Positions 10,175 through 22,386 of a DNA stretch of 64,000 bases are shown here, one piece after another. Origin of the DNA: Nicotiana tabacum (taxonomy: Eukaryota > Streptophyta > Magnoliopsida > Solanales > Solanaceae); assembly GCF_000715075.1 (NCBI RefSeq), contig NC_134089.1, positions 110,057,157-110,121,156 of the forward strand, read 5' to 3'. Position 1 is the stretch's first letter, and every line of letters starts with the position of its first letter. The notes under the pieces were generated by a model that saw only the letters and a program-made list of their open reading frames with translations, was not told the origin of the DNA and did not search any database. The translations under genes were made by a program, and so were the position numbers.

Positions 10175-12853
10175 TGTGATGACCAAATAGGTCATTCTGA
10201 GTTCTAGCACTTACTTCGGTGTTCCGAGACCTCAATTAGTTTCTTGTAGTATTTCTCAATTTGCGTGCGTAGTCCGTATATTTTTCCGGAAAGATTTTAT
10301 GTGAAAAATTGATGAAAATATAAATTTTAACTTTAAAAATGATTTGAGTTAACGACAGTCAACATTTTGTGTAAACGACTCTGGATCGGTATTTTGACGA
10401 TCCCGATTGGTCTGTACCGTGATTTGGACTTGAGCGTATGCCCGAAATTGAATTCGGAAGTCCCTAACTTGATTTGACGTGATTTGTTGAAAACTATTAA
10501 CTTGAAGGTTTAAATATTTCCTAAGTTTGACCTTAGGTTGACTTTGTTGCTATCAGGTTTGGATTTCGATTTCGGAACTTTGTATAGGTTCATTTATCTA
10601 TTAAAAATTTATCTGCAAAATTTGGTGCAAAATGGAGTTGATTTGATAGGATTCGGACCTCGGTTGTGAATCTATAAGTTCTTGGCTTTCTTTAAAAATT
10701 TCATGCATTTTGATGTCCGATTCGTAGTTGAAGATATTATTTTGATCATGCGAGCGAGTTCGTATGATGTTGTTACACTTGTGTGCATGTTTGGTTTGGA
10801 GTCCGAGGGGCTCGGGTGAGTTTCGGATAGGCTACGAACCATTTGAACTTGAAAAATTCTGATTTTTTTACTGTTACTGGTGTCTGAGGCTTTGTGCTTC
10901 GCGATCATGAAGGTACTCTCGCGATCGCGAAGGGTAATCTGGGCCGTGGAGGAATTCCTTCATTGTGAATGCGAGGAGCTGATCGCGAACGCTAAGTAAT
11001 GGAGGGTTTACCCTTCGCAAACGCGACCTTCCTCTCGCGAGCGCGTAAGGTTATGGGGCCTGGGAAGGGAGCTGTGTGATGTTCTACACGAATGAGATCC
11101 TAGGACCGCAAACGCGAAGGCCATGGAGAGATGCCATCGCGAACGTAAAGGCTAGTTGGGGCGCAGTGCTTCACGATCGCGTCAGTTCCTTCGCAAACGC
11201 GAAGAAGACCTGACGCTAATTTAAAACATCCCAAAGTCGACATTTATCCCATTTCTCAACATTTTCAAGTTTGAGCTCGGCCTAAAGACAATTTTGAAGA
11301 GATTTTCTATGCCAACTTCATATGTTAGTAGATTTTAACTTGTTTCCTTACATTTTCATAAACACCCATTGATTTTAATCTTTAATCCAAGATTTTTAAT
11401 GATAGAAATTAGGGATTTAGGTAGAAATTGGGAATTTTGAGAAATTGAGATTTAGACTTCAAATTGAGGTCGGATTTTAAAACTAATCACATAACCAGGC
11501 TCGGGGGATGAATGGATAATTGAATTTTGGTCTGAATCTCGGGTTTTGACCAAGCGAGCCCGGGGTTGACTTTTGTTGACTTTTTTTCAAAAACATTAAA
11601 GATTGAATCTTTGAAGTATATTTGATTAGATTTGATTGGTTTGGAGGCTCATTCTAGAGGAAAGGCCACGGTTGAGCATTGATTTGGTTGCTGGGTGAGG
11701 TAAGTGTCGTGGTTAACCTTGACTTGAGGGATTAGGATTTTGTTGGCCTTTTTGCTACGTGATTTATGTGTGGAGACAACATATATGTGAGGTGATGAGT
11801 ACCTATGCGTTGTCATTAGGTTAAAGCATGCGGATGCAAATTATTTCTTTATATTATATTATTTCGTTAATTATGTGATCCATGCTTAGGTTAGATTGTT
11901 ATTTCTTTAATTATTCGTTTCGTATTTATTGTTTATTCTAAAAATGTTGAATATTTTGAAAGTTGAAGTTTGATATCATGACACCATATTTGAAGTTAAA
12001 TTATTCCCTGCATTGATCATTATTCGGATTTGTATTATTACATAGTGAAAACAAGAATAAAAGCACGAATGGTGATACCGTGCCATTTCATTCATATTAT
12101 TACATGGCGAGGAGAAGAGAGCACGAAGGATGATGCCGTGCCATTTTTATATCATTGAGTTATATGATTTCCAGTTTTGGTGATTTACTTTGTTATATCG
12201 TTGCTTAATTTGGAAGATTTTATTTCGTGATTTCATACTTGCCGTATTTATTATATCTTCCCCTTTTCGCATGTCCCCTCCCAGTTAGTATTTTATCATT
12301 CTTCTTCTTATTTTGCTGCTTTATATACACTTGTACATGTTTATTTATGTAGATATCTTGTTATAGCCTCGTCGCTACCTCGTCGAGGTTAGGCTCGATA
12401 CTTACGGAGTATATTGGATCGATTATACTCATGCTACACTTCTGCACTTCTTGTGCAGATGCTAGTATTGGTCCCAGTGGTGCTTGAGGTTTGTCAGCTC
12501 GGATCATTTTCATACGAAGACTTGAGGTAAATTTGTTAGCGTTAGCAGACCTTGGAAGTCCCCTTCCATTTCCCACTTTTACTATTTATCTCCTTCAAAC
12601 ACTTGTATTTATTTGCAGACTATGTTTGTAGACTTCTAGTTTCCCGTGTACTTGTGACTCCGGACTTTTGGGAGTAGTTATTATCACGTGGTTTATATTA
12701 GTACTGTATTATATTTGACATTCATTTCTCGTTGAATATTATTATTTTATTTTAACTATCAAAATTGGTAAATTTCTTATTTCACATCGGTTTGCCTAGC
12801 AAATGAATATTAGGCAGCATCGCGGTTCCGATATTGGGATTTTGGATTGGACA
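10175..12853 (+). repeat. Solo LTR of a Ty3/gypsy family (about 2.68 kb)
   Basis: Begins TGTGATGACC and ends TTTGGATTGGACA, flanked by ATCGT and GTCGT (4 of 5 bases equal). The order of motifs is the same as in the LTR at 54086-57069. Both have a start with 'gatgacc', 'gacgatcccg' near 400 bp in, a cluster of CG palindromes, 'gcacgaa.ggtgat.ccgtg' blocks, and 'gcctcgtc' near the 3' third. No PBS, pol or PPT adjoins it, so it is best read as a solo LTR left by recombination between two LTRs. The orientation is inferred from the family. Confidence 0.7.
10885..11210. repeat. Cluster of CG-containing imperfect palindromes inside the solo LTR
   Basis: Variants of 'cttcgcgatcgcgaag' and 'cttcgcaaacgcgaag' recur about eight times, at intervals of 20-60 bp. 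This is far above the local background of CG dinucleotides. A cluster built on 'tcgcaaatgcga' sits at the same relative place in the LTR at 54086-57069. Confidence 0.6.
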
Positions 12854-14340
12854 GTCGTCATCAAGTTCAAAACTAATTAATAAAAGTTTTACTGCATTTC
12901 TAATTAGCAATTTAATAAATAACGCACTCAATAAAAGAAAATCTTATTAGTATAAAGTATTCAGACTATCCATTAAAGAGGAGGGAATATGAAGCACCGA
13001 GTTTAGGGGAATGGAACCCACAGCTGGTTTTATTGTAGTAATAAACTCGTAATTAATGGTTTTTAAAAATGTAGGGAAATAAGTGGCTCAGTAGGTAAAT
13101 GAGGAATAATAATTGCACTAAAAGGTCTTAACTTATCATATTAATGCGTGAAGACCCCACAAATATAAAAGCCAAAGAAAAGTAGGAACCAGCCCCCCAC
13201 CCCTCCTCACTCACTCCCCAGGCCCAGGCCCAGGCCCAGGCCCTGAGCAAAGGCACACTACTTTGTGCAGAAAACAGAGACAGCATAGCAGTAAAACCCT
13301 TCTTCCCCTACGCGCCTCATTCCCACGCTCTTGCACGACCTCTCCGACTTGTAAGTGTACAGGTAGCTCTGGGCCCAATTAGATTAAAATTTTAAAATAA
13401 GACAAATCAAAGTAGTCACTTATCGACAAAACTGTTTGAAAATCTCCCTAATCACATGTGGTGTGGATAGCTACAAGACAACCTTAGACTTTTGTACGAG
13501 AAGCATTAACAATTAGAAGTGTTTTATATTTGTGCTAAGTCTTATCAAAATTTCAATTTTCAAAGTAGAGATGGAAGAGCATCTTGCTACTAATACGTGA
13601 ATTTGTAATTTTTTAATTCCCAATTTGATATAGTATGATATTTGTTCTGATGCTCAATTAATTTGAATTTACAACGAGAAGATTTAATTTAGTGGTAAAG
13701 CATTATCCTACCAAAAAACGATTCCATTCTTATAATTTAAACTCGAGATCTCTGATTAAAGATGAATGTGTACTTATTATTTTGTCGTAATCTTTGATGA
13801 TAAATATACAATTACTAATATAAAATAAATTAAGAAAGAAGATGATATAATCAGTAAAATTAGATAAGTAAATAAATCTAAAAAGTGCTACTAACATTTA
13901 TGAACACTGAGCTTGAATAACATATATTCTAATTGCGCATGTGTGTACGCACATAAAATTTATAACGTTATGCCACTATAAGAATATGGTTTAAAGTAAT
14001 TTTACATTTTGTACTACGCATATTACTAATGTATCCCAGCTCCATTATAATGTTACTATTTAAACGGCTAAACAACAAGCAATAAATGCGAACAAAGTTG
14101 AGAGTATTTATATTTAAATAAGATATTTATGAACAAAGTAGTAAAATAAGTAGAGTACTTATTAATTTTAACTTTTAAGTAAGAGGTGATTTAGGTGGAG
14201 TCATAAATAAGAAATTCAACTGAAATGGAGTAATAAATAAAGTAATGGCAGGTAGTTTGTTGTGTTGTGCGCGTGGTTAACAACTTAACATGTTAAGAAT
14301 GTCACAACGGAACAGCATCGGTCTTCCCAGCTTCCTTTCT
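12854..14340. other. Intergenic region upstream of the kinase gene, with a short GC-rich repeat
   Basis: It contains a (CCCAGG)4-like run at 13217-13243 and otherwise AT-rich DNA. A weak tRNA-like SINE relic may lie at 13684-13760 ('tagtggtaaagcat' then 'aaactcgagatctc'), but its boundaries are not visible. No gene is supported. Confidence 0.5.
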
Positions 14341-15050
14341 CTCTGTTTCTCTCACACACACACACACTGGGTACTGTGAAGTGTATTTATTAAAAAAGCT
14401 GCTCTTCGGCGGTCAGAATATAAAATCCACCTAACAGTTTTTTTTTTGTGTAAAACACTCATTTTCCAAAATTAATCTCTTTTTATCTCTCTCTTTTCTG
14501 TATCCCCCCCTGAAAACTCAATCCATCCGTGCCCTAGATCCACAACCATGCTTTCTCCTCCACCCAACTTCTCATACACACTCTACGACACTCACTTCAA
14601 CATTTCATTTCTAGCTCTTTTCTTTTGAACCCATTTGCACAATTTTAGTGGCTGTACATTTATACTCTTCTGTATTGAACTGTTTTCTTAGTTTTCTTTG
14701 GTTCTTTGAATCATTTTGTAGACTTGTATTATGTGGGAAGTAGCGTTTTCTTGAAAATGAGGAGGTTTATTGGCTAAAAGATTTGATTTTGGAAGGTGGG
14801 GTTGCTTTAATTCTGATAATTAGTTGTTCTGTAGTAATTGTAAAGTGTGTTTTGTTGAAAAGTAAGGAGGTTTATTGGTGAAAAGATGTGATTTTGGGAG
14901 GCGGGGTTACTTTAATTTTGCTAATTGGTTGGTCCCTAGTAATTGGAAAGCGAGTTTTGTTGAAATTGAGGAGGTTTATTAGTGAAAAGATGTGATTTTG
15001 GGAGGTGGGGTTGAAGTGTTTGGTGCTTTTTAGAGTGGTAAGTATTTGAG
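14341..15050 (+). promoter_or_regulatory. Probable promoter and 5' leader of the kinase gene, with a 105-bp tandem repeat
   Basis: A CA run (14352-14368) and a CT-rich tract (14460-14510), common near plant transcription starts, precede the kinase ATG. In the leader a unit beginning 'ggaggttta' occurs at 14761, 14866 and 14970 (periods 105 and 104 bp). The third copy is cut after 45 bp, and the repeat ends 37 bp before the start codon. The transcription start is not defined by the sequence. A weak A/T-rich box near 14384 is a possible TATA element. Confidence 0.45.
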
Positions 15051-18000
15051 ATGGGTTGTGTTTGCGGTAAGCCCTCTGCCATTGAAGACAGTAGAGATAG
15101 TCCAAGGGAGAGATTGTCGAGTAAAAGTGCTGCAAGTTTGAGAGGGCCAAGGGCTGGTTCATCAAGACGAGAGGAATCAGCTTATAGGGTTAAAGATCGT
15201 TTGGATAGCATTGATGGGAAGGCAATGCTAATTGATAAACAAGTAAATGGTTCAGTAAGATTGCAGAGTGAGAATTATGAGAGGAAAAGGGAAAAGCAAG
15301 AGTTTATTGTTGCTACGCATCATCCTGGAATTGGGATATTACCAAAAGGGAGTGAAGGGGAACAGGTTGCTGCTGGATGGCCACCTTGGCTTGCTGCTGT
15401 TGCCGGTGAAGCTATCAGAGGATGGGTGCCGAGACGAGCTGATTCTTTTGAGAAGCTGGATAAAGTATGCACCTTTAATTTTGTGTCTCTGACTTTTCAT
15501 TCTACTGTAGAAACTCCAAGCATTTCATGAGAATTGTCACATAATTGTCTCTTTCTCCCTCCCCCACATGAGTGAATCTTTACTTTCTGATAATTCATGT
15601 ACTAGTGTTGTGCAAAATCCGAGAAAGGGGAAATGTTCCACTTCAGCACTGAGTTGGAGCTGGAAGATTTTGGGTGCATGGTATAGCCAATATCAAGTTT
15701 ATTCTGATATAAATCTAGGAAAATGGGCAAGAAATTAATTTGTTTTTCCAATATGGTAATCCTACCCACTTTTGTCCATTTGGTGGTTCAAGCCTCAGCT
15801 TCATAGTTGGAGGCTTAGGGCTTTTCCCATTGAGCTATTCCTCAGCTGTCAAGGAACATCGTTAATTTAGACATATACTTCATTATGTGAGTTAGATATC
15901 TTGTCTAAGTTCCAATAGAAATAAAGGGTTACGGTAGGTTGACATTCATTGTTAAAATTGTCATAATACCACAAATCAAATGTTGAGTTCATTAGGATGT
16001 TCTCTCTTAGGTATGCAGTACATCGCTACCCATGTGTGGTGTTGAATGGCAAGGAATATAATTGGAATGTAATTTCCCCAAATAAAGCAGAATAAATGTA
16101 CACATTAATTTAGCAGTAAATGTTTAATTGATTTGTACATGTGTCTTTTCTTTTTCCGTGAACAAGTACATCTATTCGTAATGTTTGGATAGGCCTGAAC
16201 AAGTAAATGTTCAGCAATTCGCTACAGCCCAATTACAGAACACGGCTGTGCAGGCCGGATTTGGCTGATTCAGTTGTTTCAGATATCATGAACAACTCAC
16301 CTCTTCTTCTTTTAGGGGTCGTTTGGTATGAGGTATAAGAAGGTATAGGGGTGGTATAAAAATTTAATACCACCTTAATACTCTGTTTGGTTAGCAAACC
16401 AGGTATAAGTTATCCCGGTGTTAATTTTAACACCGGGATAACTTATACCTTATAGAGGGTGGGGTAATTAGCACCGGTATAACTTATACATTCTTCTTAG
16501 AAATTATGCAATTGTCATTCTTAATACAACATACCAAACAATGAATAAACAACAATCCCAGCATAACTAATCCCAACATAACTTGTACCGGCATAAGCCG
16601 TATTCCAACCAAACGACCCCTTAGTAAGTATCTGGTCAGATGATAATTGCAGAAAATTGCTACTGTTTACTGTCACAGCTATTCTGCAATACTAGCATAC
16701 CAGTGCTCAACTAGTATTTTCACAGGGGAAGATTTTATGCCTTTGTTAGTTTCAAATGGAGTGGCTAAAACATTGTGTGATTTGTTCACTTTTTGATATA
16801 CTTGATGCGTGAATGAGGCTAACTTGATACTTCGTTTAATGGCTCCATAGATTGGTCAGGGCACCTACAGCAATGTTTACCGTGCTCGTGATCTTGATCA
16901 AGGGAAGATCGTCGCTTTGAAGAAAGTGAGATTTGATAAGCTAGAACCTGAGAGTGTTCGGTTCATGGCGAGGGAGATTCACATACTACGGAGGCTTGAT
17001 CATCCAAACATAATAAAATTAGAAGGTTTAGTTACTTCTAGGATGTCTTGCAGCCTATACCTTGTATTTGAGTACATGGAGCATGATTTGGCAGGGTTAG
17101 CGTCACACCCTGGTCTTAAGTTTACTGAGTCACAGGTATTTGAATTTGCTTTCAGTATCTATCCACTTAATGCTTTTGCAAATTACATTATCTGTTTTAC
17201 CAGTTAAACTTTTACCGCTGAAAATCCTGATAGTCAGACCTTCGACTTGTATTTACATCAACAGAGATGCTCATTTGGCTTCCTGTTCTTGCATGTAAAT
17301 AAATATGCCTCTGAATTTGCTCACTTTTTTATAACCTGTTCACGAGGAAGGAAGAGCTTGGCTCTCTTTCTCTTTTCATTTCATTAATTCTTTTTTCCAT
17401 GGTTTATTCTGTTTGTTCGCCTAAGTGGAAAACTGTATTTGCCTTTTGTAGGTCAAATGTTACATGCAGCAACTTTTATGTGGACTTGATCATTGTCACA
17501 GTCGTGGTGTTTTACATCGTGATATAAAAGGCTCCAACCTTTTAATTGACAATAATGGCATATTGAAGATTGCTGATTTTGGTCTTGCTAGCTTTTTTGA
17601 TCCTCATCAAAGCCAGCCTCTCACTAGCCGTGTAGTGACTCTCTGGTATCGACCTCCCGAACTGCTACTCGGTGCTACTTACTATGGGACTGCTGTGGAT
17701 TTGTGGAGCACTGGTTGCATACTTGCAGAACTTTATGCTGGCAAGCCAATAATGCCAGGAAGAACGGAGGTATGTTCTTTGTTAATCTTTTGTTTTTGTT
17801 TTTTTGTATTGTACCCATTTTACTGATATCAAAATAGAATACATCAGGGTCCCATGGCTGAATATCATAATGGTTACCAATGCTTTGCTTAAGAGTTACT
17901 AGGAATCAAATATAGTCAGGGTCTTTTGAGCTCATAGGTTCAATGCACCTCTTAGACAAGAGGGGTTGCTCTGATGGTAAGCAACCTCCACTTCCAACCA

Positions 18001-21000
18001 AGAGGTTGTGAGTTCGAGTCTCCCCAAGAGCAAGGTGGGAAGTTCTTGGAGGGAAGGATGCCGGGGGTCTATTTGGAAACAGCCTCTCTATCCCAGGGTA
18101 GGGGTAAGGTCTGCGTACGCACTACCCTCCCCAGACCCCAATAAGTGGGATTATACTGGGTTGTTGTTGTTGTTGTTGTTGTAGGTTCAATGCACCAGTT
18201 ATCCAAATTGTGGAGTTTGTACTGTCATTTGCTGGTATCCTGCTTTCTGGTTCTTGATACTGGCGACACATAAGACAGTTCTTTGTGAAATCCATCAGTA
18301 AATCACACTTCATTTTAGAGAAGGTTCAAAACCATTGTCAATAGAGAAAATCATACCAGCCCTGAGAATTTTGAAGCATCCTATTAGCGTATATTTCTTT
18401 AAAATACCTTAACCATCTTACTTAGAGTGCCTATGTGATACAAGTGAGTTAGGATGTGAACTTCAGCATTTCTTTTGTTCTTACTTGGTGTGGCCATGGT
18501 GACTTCAACTTTGAAATGGAAGTACTGGCTTCATTGCTTGATAAAAAAAGTAGTAGTGGCTTCTTAGGAAGCTAGTCGATGGTTAGTATTGCAGTGTACG
18601 ACAAATTGGTCTTGGCTCATGGATGATAGTTTTTCATTTTTCCACTGCCTGGTATATGGAGTTACCATTGGAAGTTTGAGAATGTAAATGATATTGGTGC
18701 TCCTTCGATAGTGAAATGCGAGGAAGTTGCTCAACTATGTGATTTTGACGTGTCTTTGAAAGGTTAGGATGCCATAGGTGTTGTAGCATATGGTCTTGTA
18801 TACTTCTTTTGAAGCTCATTTACTCATTAATCATTATTGATCCTTTGTCATCCTGTTAGGTGTATCTTGCAGTCTGATATGATGAACAGTTGATGGTAGT
18901 TTGAATTTTCTCTGACAGGGAACATTAATTGTGTCTTTACTCAACATTATTGGCCTGTTACTTATCCTATCCGTAGTTATTTTCTCTTGTATAACTATTT
19001 TCATTGTCTATCTATTAATCTTGCATTCTAGCTTAACATGTCATAAAAGCAAAGTGCATAATCTGTGCTGTAGGTTGAGCAGCTTCATAAGATTTTCAAA
19101 CTGTGTGGATCACCTTCTGAGGAGTACTGGAGGAAATCGAGGTTGCCCCATGCAACAATCTTCAAGCCCCAACAACCTTATAGGCGTTGTGTTGCAGAAA
19201 CATTTAAAGAGTTTCCTGCACCAGCACTAGCACTTATAGAAACTTTACTTTCAATAGATCCTGCCGATCGTGGGTCATCAGCCTCTGCCTTGAAGAGTGA
19301 GGTATGAAGTTTCTTAAAGATCAAATCTTCTTAGAGTTGTTTGGCTATAAATAATATTTCATTATATGCAAATACTAAACAACAACAACAACAACAAAAA
19401 ACCCAGTGTAGTGTGTAGTGTGTACGCAGACCTTACCCCTACCTCAATACTAAAAGTTCACTATTTGCAATTTGTATCAAAAGGACATGTCGCTTTATCT
19501 GAGTTGAACTGTCTTGTGTTCTTAGATACTAATTTGATGATAGTGCCTCCTTGGTGCTTTGTCTTGAAATTTATTACGTTTTTTCTGTTTTCTTCATCCA
19601 TTTTGATGCTATGGAGCCCAAATGGCCATGATTAGACAACAATTTTCAAATTTTTGATTATCCAGCCTGCTTCATTTCAGTTTTTTACAACAAAGCCACT
19701 TCCTTGTGATCCTTTGAGCTTGCCAAAATATCCTCCGAGCAAGGAATTTGATGCTAAAGTGCGGGATGAAGAAGCTCGAAGGTAAATGTAGCAGTTTAGC
19801 AGAAAACATAAATATGTTTTAGCCAGCTTCTTATTTCATGTGCTCCAGAATTGTCAGTTACAGATGGTCATTAAGATATAATTGATGTGTTGGTTGATGT
19901 GGTCTTGTTTGTATGCTGATAATATCAATGCTTTTTTAGGCAAGCGGCAGCTGGAAACAAGGGTCATAGATATGACCTAGAAAGGAGAGGAACGAGAGAA
20001 TCGCGTGCAGTCCCTGCACCCGAAGCCAATGCTGAATTAGTTTCATCTATGCAGGTAATCTTTTACGATAAGACATTGATCTGCCCATGGGGTAAAATAC
20101 TACTTTCTCTGAGTCACCGACTTGAACAAACCAAGTAACCTTGGAATCTTCTCTTATTATGCCCATGAAATTACTCTATATCGCTTAACAGCTGGTCACA
20201 ACAATCAGATTTTTTTTCTTTTTTTGGTGGGTGCTTGGGAAGAGGAGGTCGTGCATGCGGCATCTAGTCATTTAAGCTTTAAAACATGAGAGCATGGAAG
20301 AGAAAAGGCTCAGTTGTTGATCAGTTGATAAATGCTAGTACAATTGCATGCTGGCTCTGTAGAAAGGAGTACTCCGCATATTAGTATCTTCACTTCTTCA
20401 GCAACCATTTTCCTCACTCTTTAGCATTACAACGGCTTAACCTTTGTGTTGTTTAGAAATTAATAGCACTTTTGGTGTTCCAATTATCTAGTCTTGCCTA
20501 TCCTTAGCTTGTCCTGTTCAAACTTTGAAACTACAATTTTTTGTTAATTTGTTCTGTATTCATGTGGTTTGGCACACTCTATGCAGAAAAGGCAAGGTCA
20601 ATCCAATTCAAAAAGCAGAAGTGAGATGTTCAACTCTCATCAGGAAGAAGTTGCCTCTGGTTTTCCAATTGATCCCCCTAGACCATCTCAGGTTGTGGAA
20701 GAAGCAAACAATGATCCTCAAGCGCGGCTGCATAAGCGAGGTTCCCATTCCGGGCCATTGACTCACCGAGCTGCCTGGGCAAAAGCTGGAAAGAATATGG
20801 AAGATGCCCCAAAACTTTCTGTTGCGGATTTGTCAGCTATGTCTGGTCTAGTCGCTGCGAGGAGAAGCATGTTCTCTGAAGATCGGCCAGACAAGTCTGG
20901 TCCACATAAACAAGAGGTTCCTAAACTTATAGCCAGGTTTCCTGGATCCTTCAAAGAGGTCTCACATTCCGCGATGAAACAAGAGCAGAAAAATCATTCA

Positions 21001-21355
21001 CTTGCGAGCTCACATCAAAATGAGGATGGTAGAACCAGCAACAATGATCCTGTTCTTGTAAGAAGCCTATCAACATATTCACATTATATGTTTTCGAAAC
21101 CTATGATGGTTTTAGCCGTAGTCTAATTTGCTCATTCTTCATGTTCAGCTGGGATATGGATCAAAAGGCAACAAAATTCACTATTCTGGGCCACTACTAG
21201 TTCCATCAGGCAAAATGGATCAGATGTTGAAAGATCACGACCGCCATGTCCAAGAAGCTGTAAGACGGGCACGCTTGGACAAGGCAAAAGCTAAGAAAAT
21301 TCAGATTGAAGGGAACCAATTATCAGCCAATTCATTATTTGTTTCTGGCCGTTGA
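15051..21355 (+). CDS. CDK-like serine/threonine protein kinase (CDKC/CRK-type, At1g54610-like), eight exons
   Basis: Exons: 15051-15464, 16851-17135, 17452-17769, 19074-19301, 19681-19781, 19940-20054, 20587-21057, 21149-21355. All junctions are GT-AG, and the joined frame gives 712 aa. The start MGCVCGKPS is an N-myristoylation/palmitoylation signal, pointing to membranes. The kinase domain begins near residue 136. It has the Gly loop IGQGTYSNVY (139-148), Lys162 in VALKK, HRDIKGSNLL with Asp257, DFG (275-277) and the T-loop end TLWYRPPELLL. The motif before the catalytic loop and the APE-region insert place it with CDKC-like kinases of the plant CRK group. Residues beyond about 440 form a basic, low-complexity tail. 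Substrates and cyclin dependence are unknown. The acceptor at 19681 was chosen over 19666 because it restores the conserved SE-FF junction. Introns carry a MITE and two SINEs without disturbing splice sites. Confidence 0.93.
16315..16620. mobile_element. Tourist-type (PIF/Harbinger) MITE in kinase intron 1
   Basis: This 306-bp element has inverted ends GGGGTCGTTTGGT and ACCAAACGACCCC (allowing a small gap) and TTA target copies at 16312-16314 and 16621-16623. A TTA target and G-rich ends are diagnostic for the Tourist/PIF-Harbinger group. An internal near-palindrome around 'cccggtgttaattttaacaccggg' strengthens its hairpin. It lies wholly within intron 1 (15465-16850). Confidence 0.9.
17950..18181 (+). 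mobile_element. Full-length TS-type SINE in kinase intron 3
   Basis: This 232-bp copy is flanked by a perfect 15-bp target duplication, TAGGTTCAATGCACC (17935-17949 and 18182-18196). The head is tRNA-like, with an A box ('tgctctgatggtaagc') and a B box ('tgagttcgagtct'). The body holds 'ggtaaggtctgcgtacgcac', and the tail is a (GTT)n run. This architecture matches the tobacco TS SINE family. The intact pol III boxes and perfect duplication suggest a fairly recent insertion. Confidence 0.93.
19380..19445 (-). mobile_element. 5'-truncated TS-type SINE in kinase intron 4
   Basis: The tail (CAA repeats on the plus strand) and the 3' body ('gtgtacgcagaccttacccc') of the same SINE are present. They are flanked by AATACTAAA at 19371-19379 and 19446-19454. 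It lacks the tRNA-like head. It is inserted opposite to the full SINE in the preceding intron. Confidence 0.8.
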
Positions 21356-21560
21356 GCGAAGCGGCCAAGAAGAGCGAAAAAAGAGAAGCGACTATAGAAA
21401 ATCATAGTTAGTAGGAGTACTTATTATCTTGTAAAATGAGTTGATTTGAAAAGGGTGAGGGGAGTTTGTATAGAGGTTGTTTAAGGAAGGATAGCATTAG
21501 GAAAATCTCATGTTGTTCTGCTATTAAAATATGTAACTCTCTCTAGAGGACTAGACATTT
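21356..21560 (+). other. Probable 3' UTR of the kinase gene
   Basis: It follows the TGA at 21353-21355. 'attaaaatatg' near 21521 could serve as an AATAAA-like signal, though no exact AATAAA occurs nearby. The end of the transcript is not defined. Confidence 0.35.
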
Positions 21561-21719
21561 GAGTCATTCTTGCGGTTATCTCCACCCTTGACAACTAAAG
21601 AAACCTGGCCACTATTGTTTTCCTTTTCTGTACCTGGCAAGACTGACTGCTTCAAACAAATCATTGCATGCTTATGAGCTTTCCTTTATAGCAAGCAATT
21701 CAAGATTCATGCCCTTCCC

Positions 21720-21860
21720 CAACTAACAACAACTACAACGACCTAATAAAATTTTACAAAGTGGGGTCTGAAGAGGGTAGTGTGTACGCAGACCTTACCC
21801 CTATCCCGATAGAGCCAAGAGATTGTTTCCGATAGACCTTCGGCTCAGGAAGATGGAAAT
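21720..21860 (-). mobile_element. SINE-derived fragment (TS-related), antisense
   Basis: It reads 'caacaactacaacgacc...gtgtacgcagaccttacccc...gattgtttccgatagacc', which is the reverse complement of the 3' half of a TS-related SINE. The target duplication and 5' head are not evident, so its edges are approximate. Confidence 0.65.
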
Positions 21861-22386
21861 AAAACAAGAAGAGACAATTCATCAGTATCGTCAACATAAA
21901 TCATAAAAATAGTGAAAATATCCTAAAAACCATAAAATAGATGACATACAATAACAATAACCAGCAAATAAGGTCCGGAGCTATGAAAAACAGTAAGGGT
22001 AGTGTGGACTCTACATTAACCACAAGCCGTCTAAGATCAACCTTATCGCCCTTCCCAATTAACTGAATCGAAAATCTATCCTTTAGCTATCCAAAATCAC
22101 TACACCAATATTTGACTTAGTTGAAACATGTAAACCTACATATATCTGTAAACAATATTATGATGCCATCTTGAGAAACAATTTGAAGCAGCATTGTCAT
22201 CAAATACACACACTAGAAAGAGTAAGTCGGGAAAGTGTCTAACCACTTAAGACACAATTTCAGTGGGTTCTAACATTTAATTTCTTGATTAAAATACTAC
22301 TAAAAGTTCCTATTTTTTTCAATCTGCCACACAATGCTAACACTCAGTTTATGAGTTTTAAGTAACTCGGATCAGGATAATAAATA
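21861..22386. other. Intergenic stretch, no gene seen
   Basis: AT-rich DNA between the SINE relic and a MULE MITE. The last nine bases (22378-22386) are the left target-site copy of that MITE. Nothing else was recognised. Confidence 0.5.

Noticed and set aside
14872..15165. 97-codon minus-strand frame over the kinase leader and exon 1
   Set aside because: It is opposite a well-supported exon and owes its length to the leader tandem repeat. No family features.
19666..19680. Alternative acceptor (TCCAG at 19661-19665) for kinase exon 5
   Set aside because: It would insert five residues (PASFQ) between the conserved SE and FF. The acceptor ending at 19680 restores the family junction. Both keep frame, so minor use cannot be excluded.
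20569..21126. Independent 185-codon gene starting inside the kinase locus
   Set aside because: This is kinase exon 7 read with flanking intron. The exon joins in phase to those on both sides.
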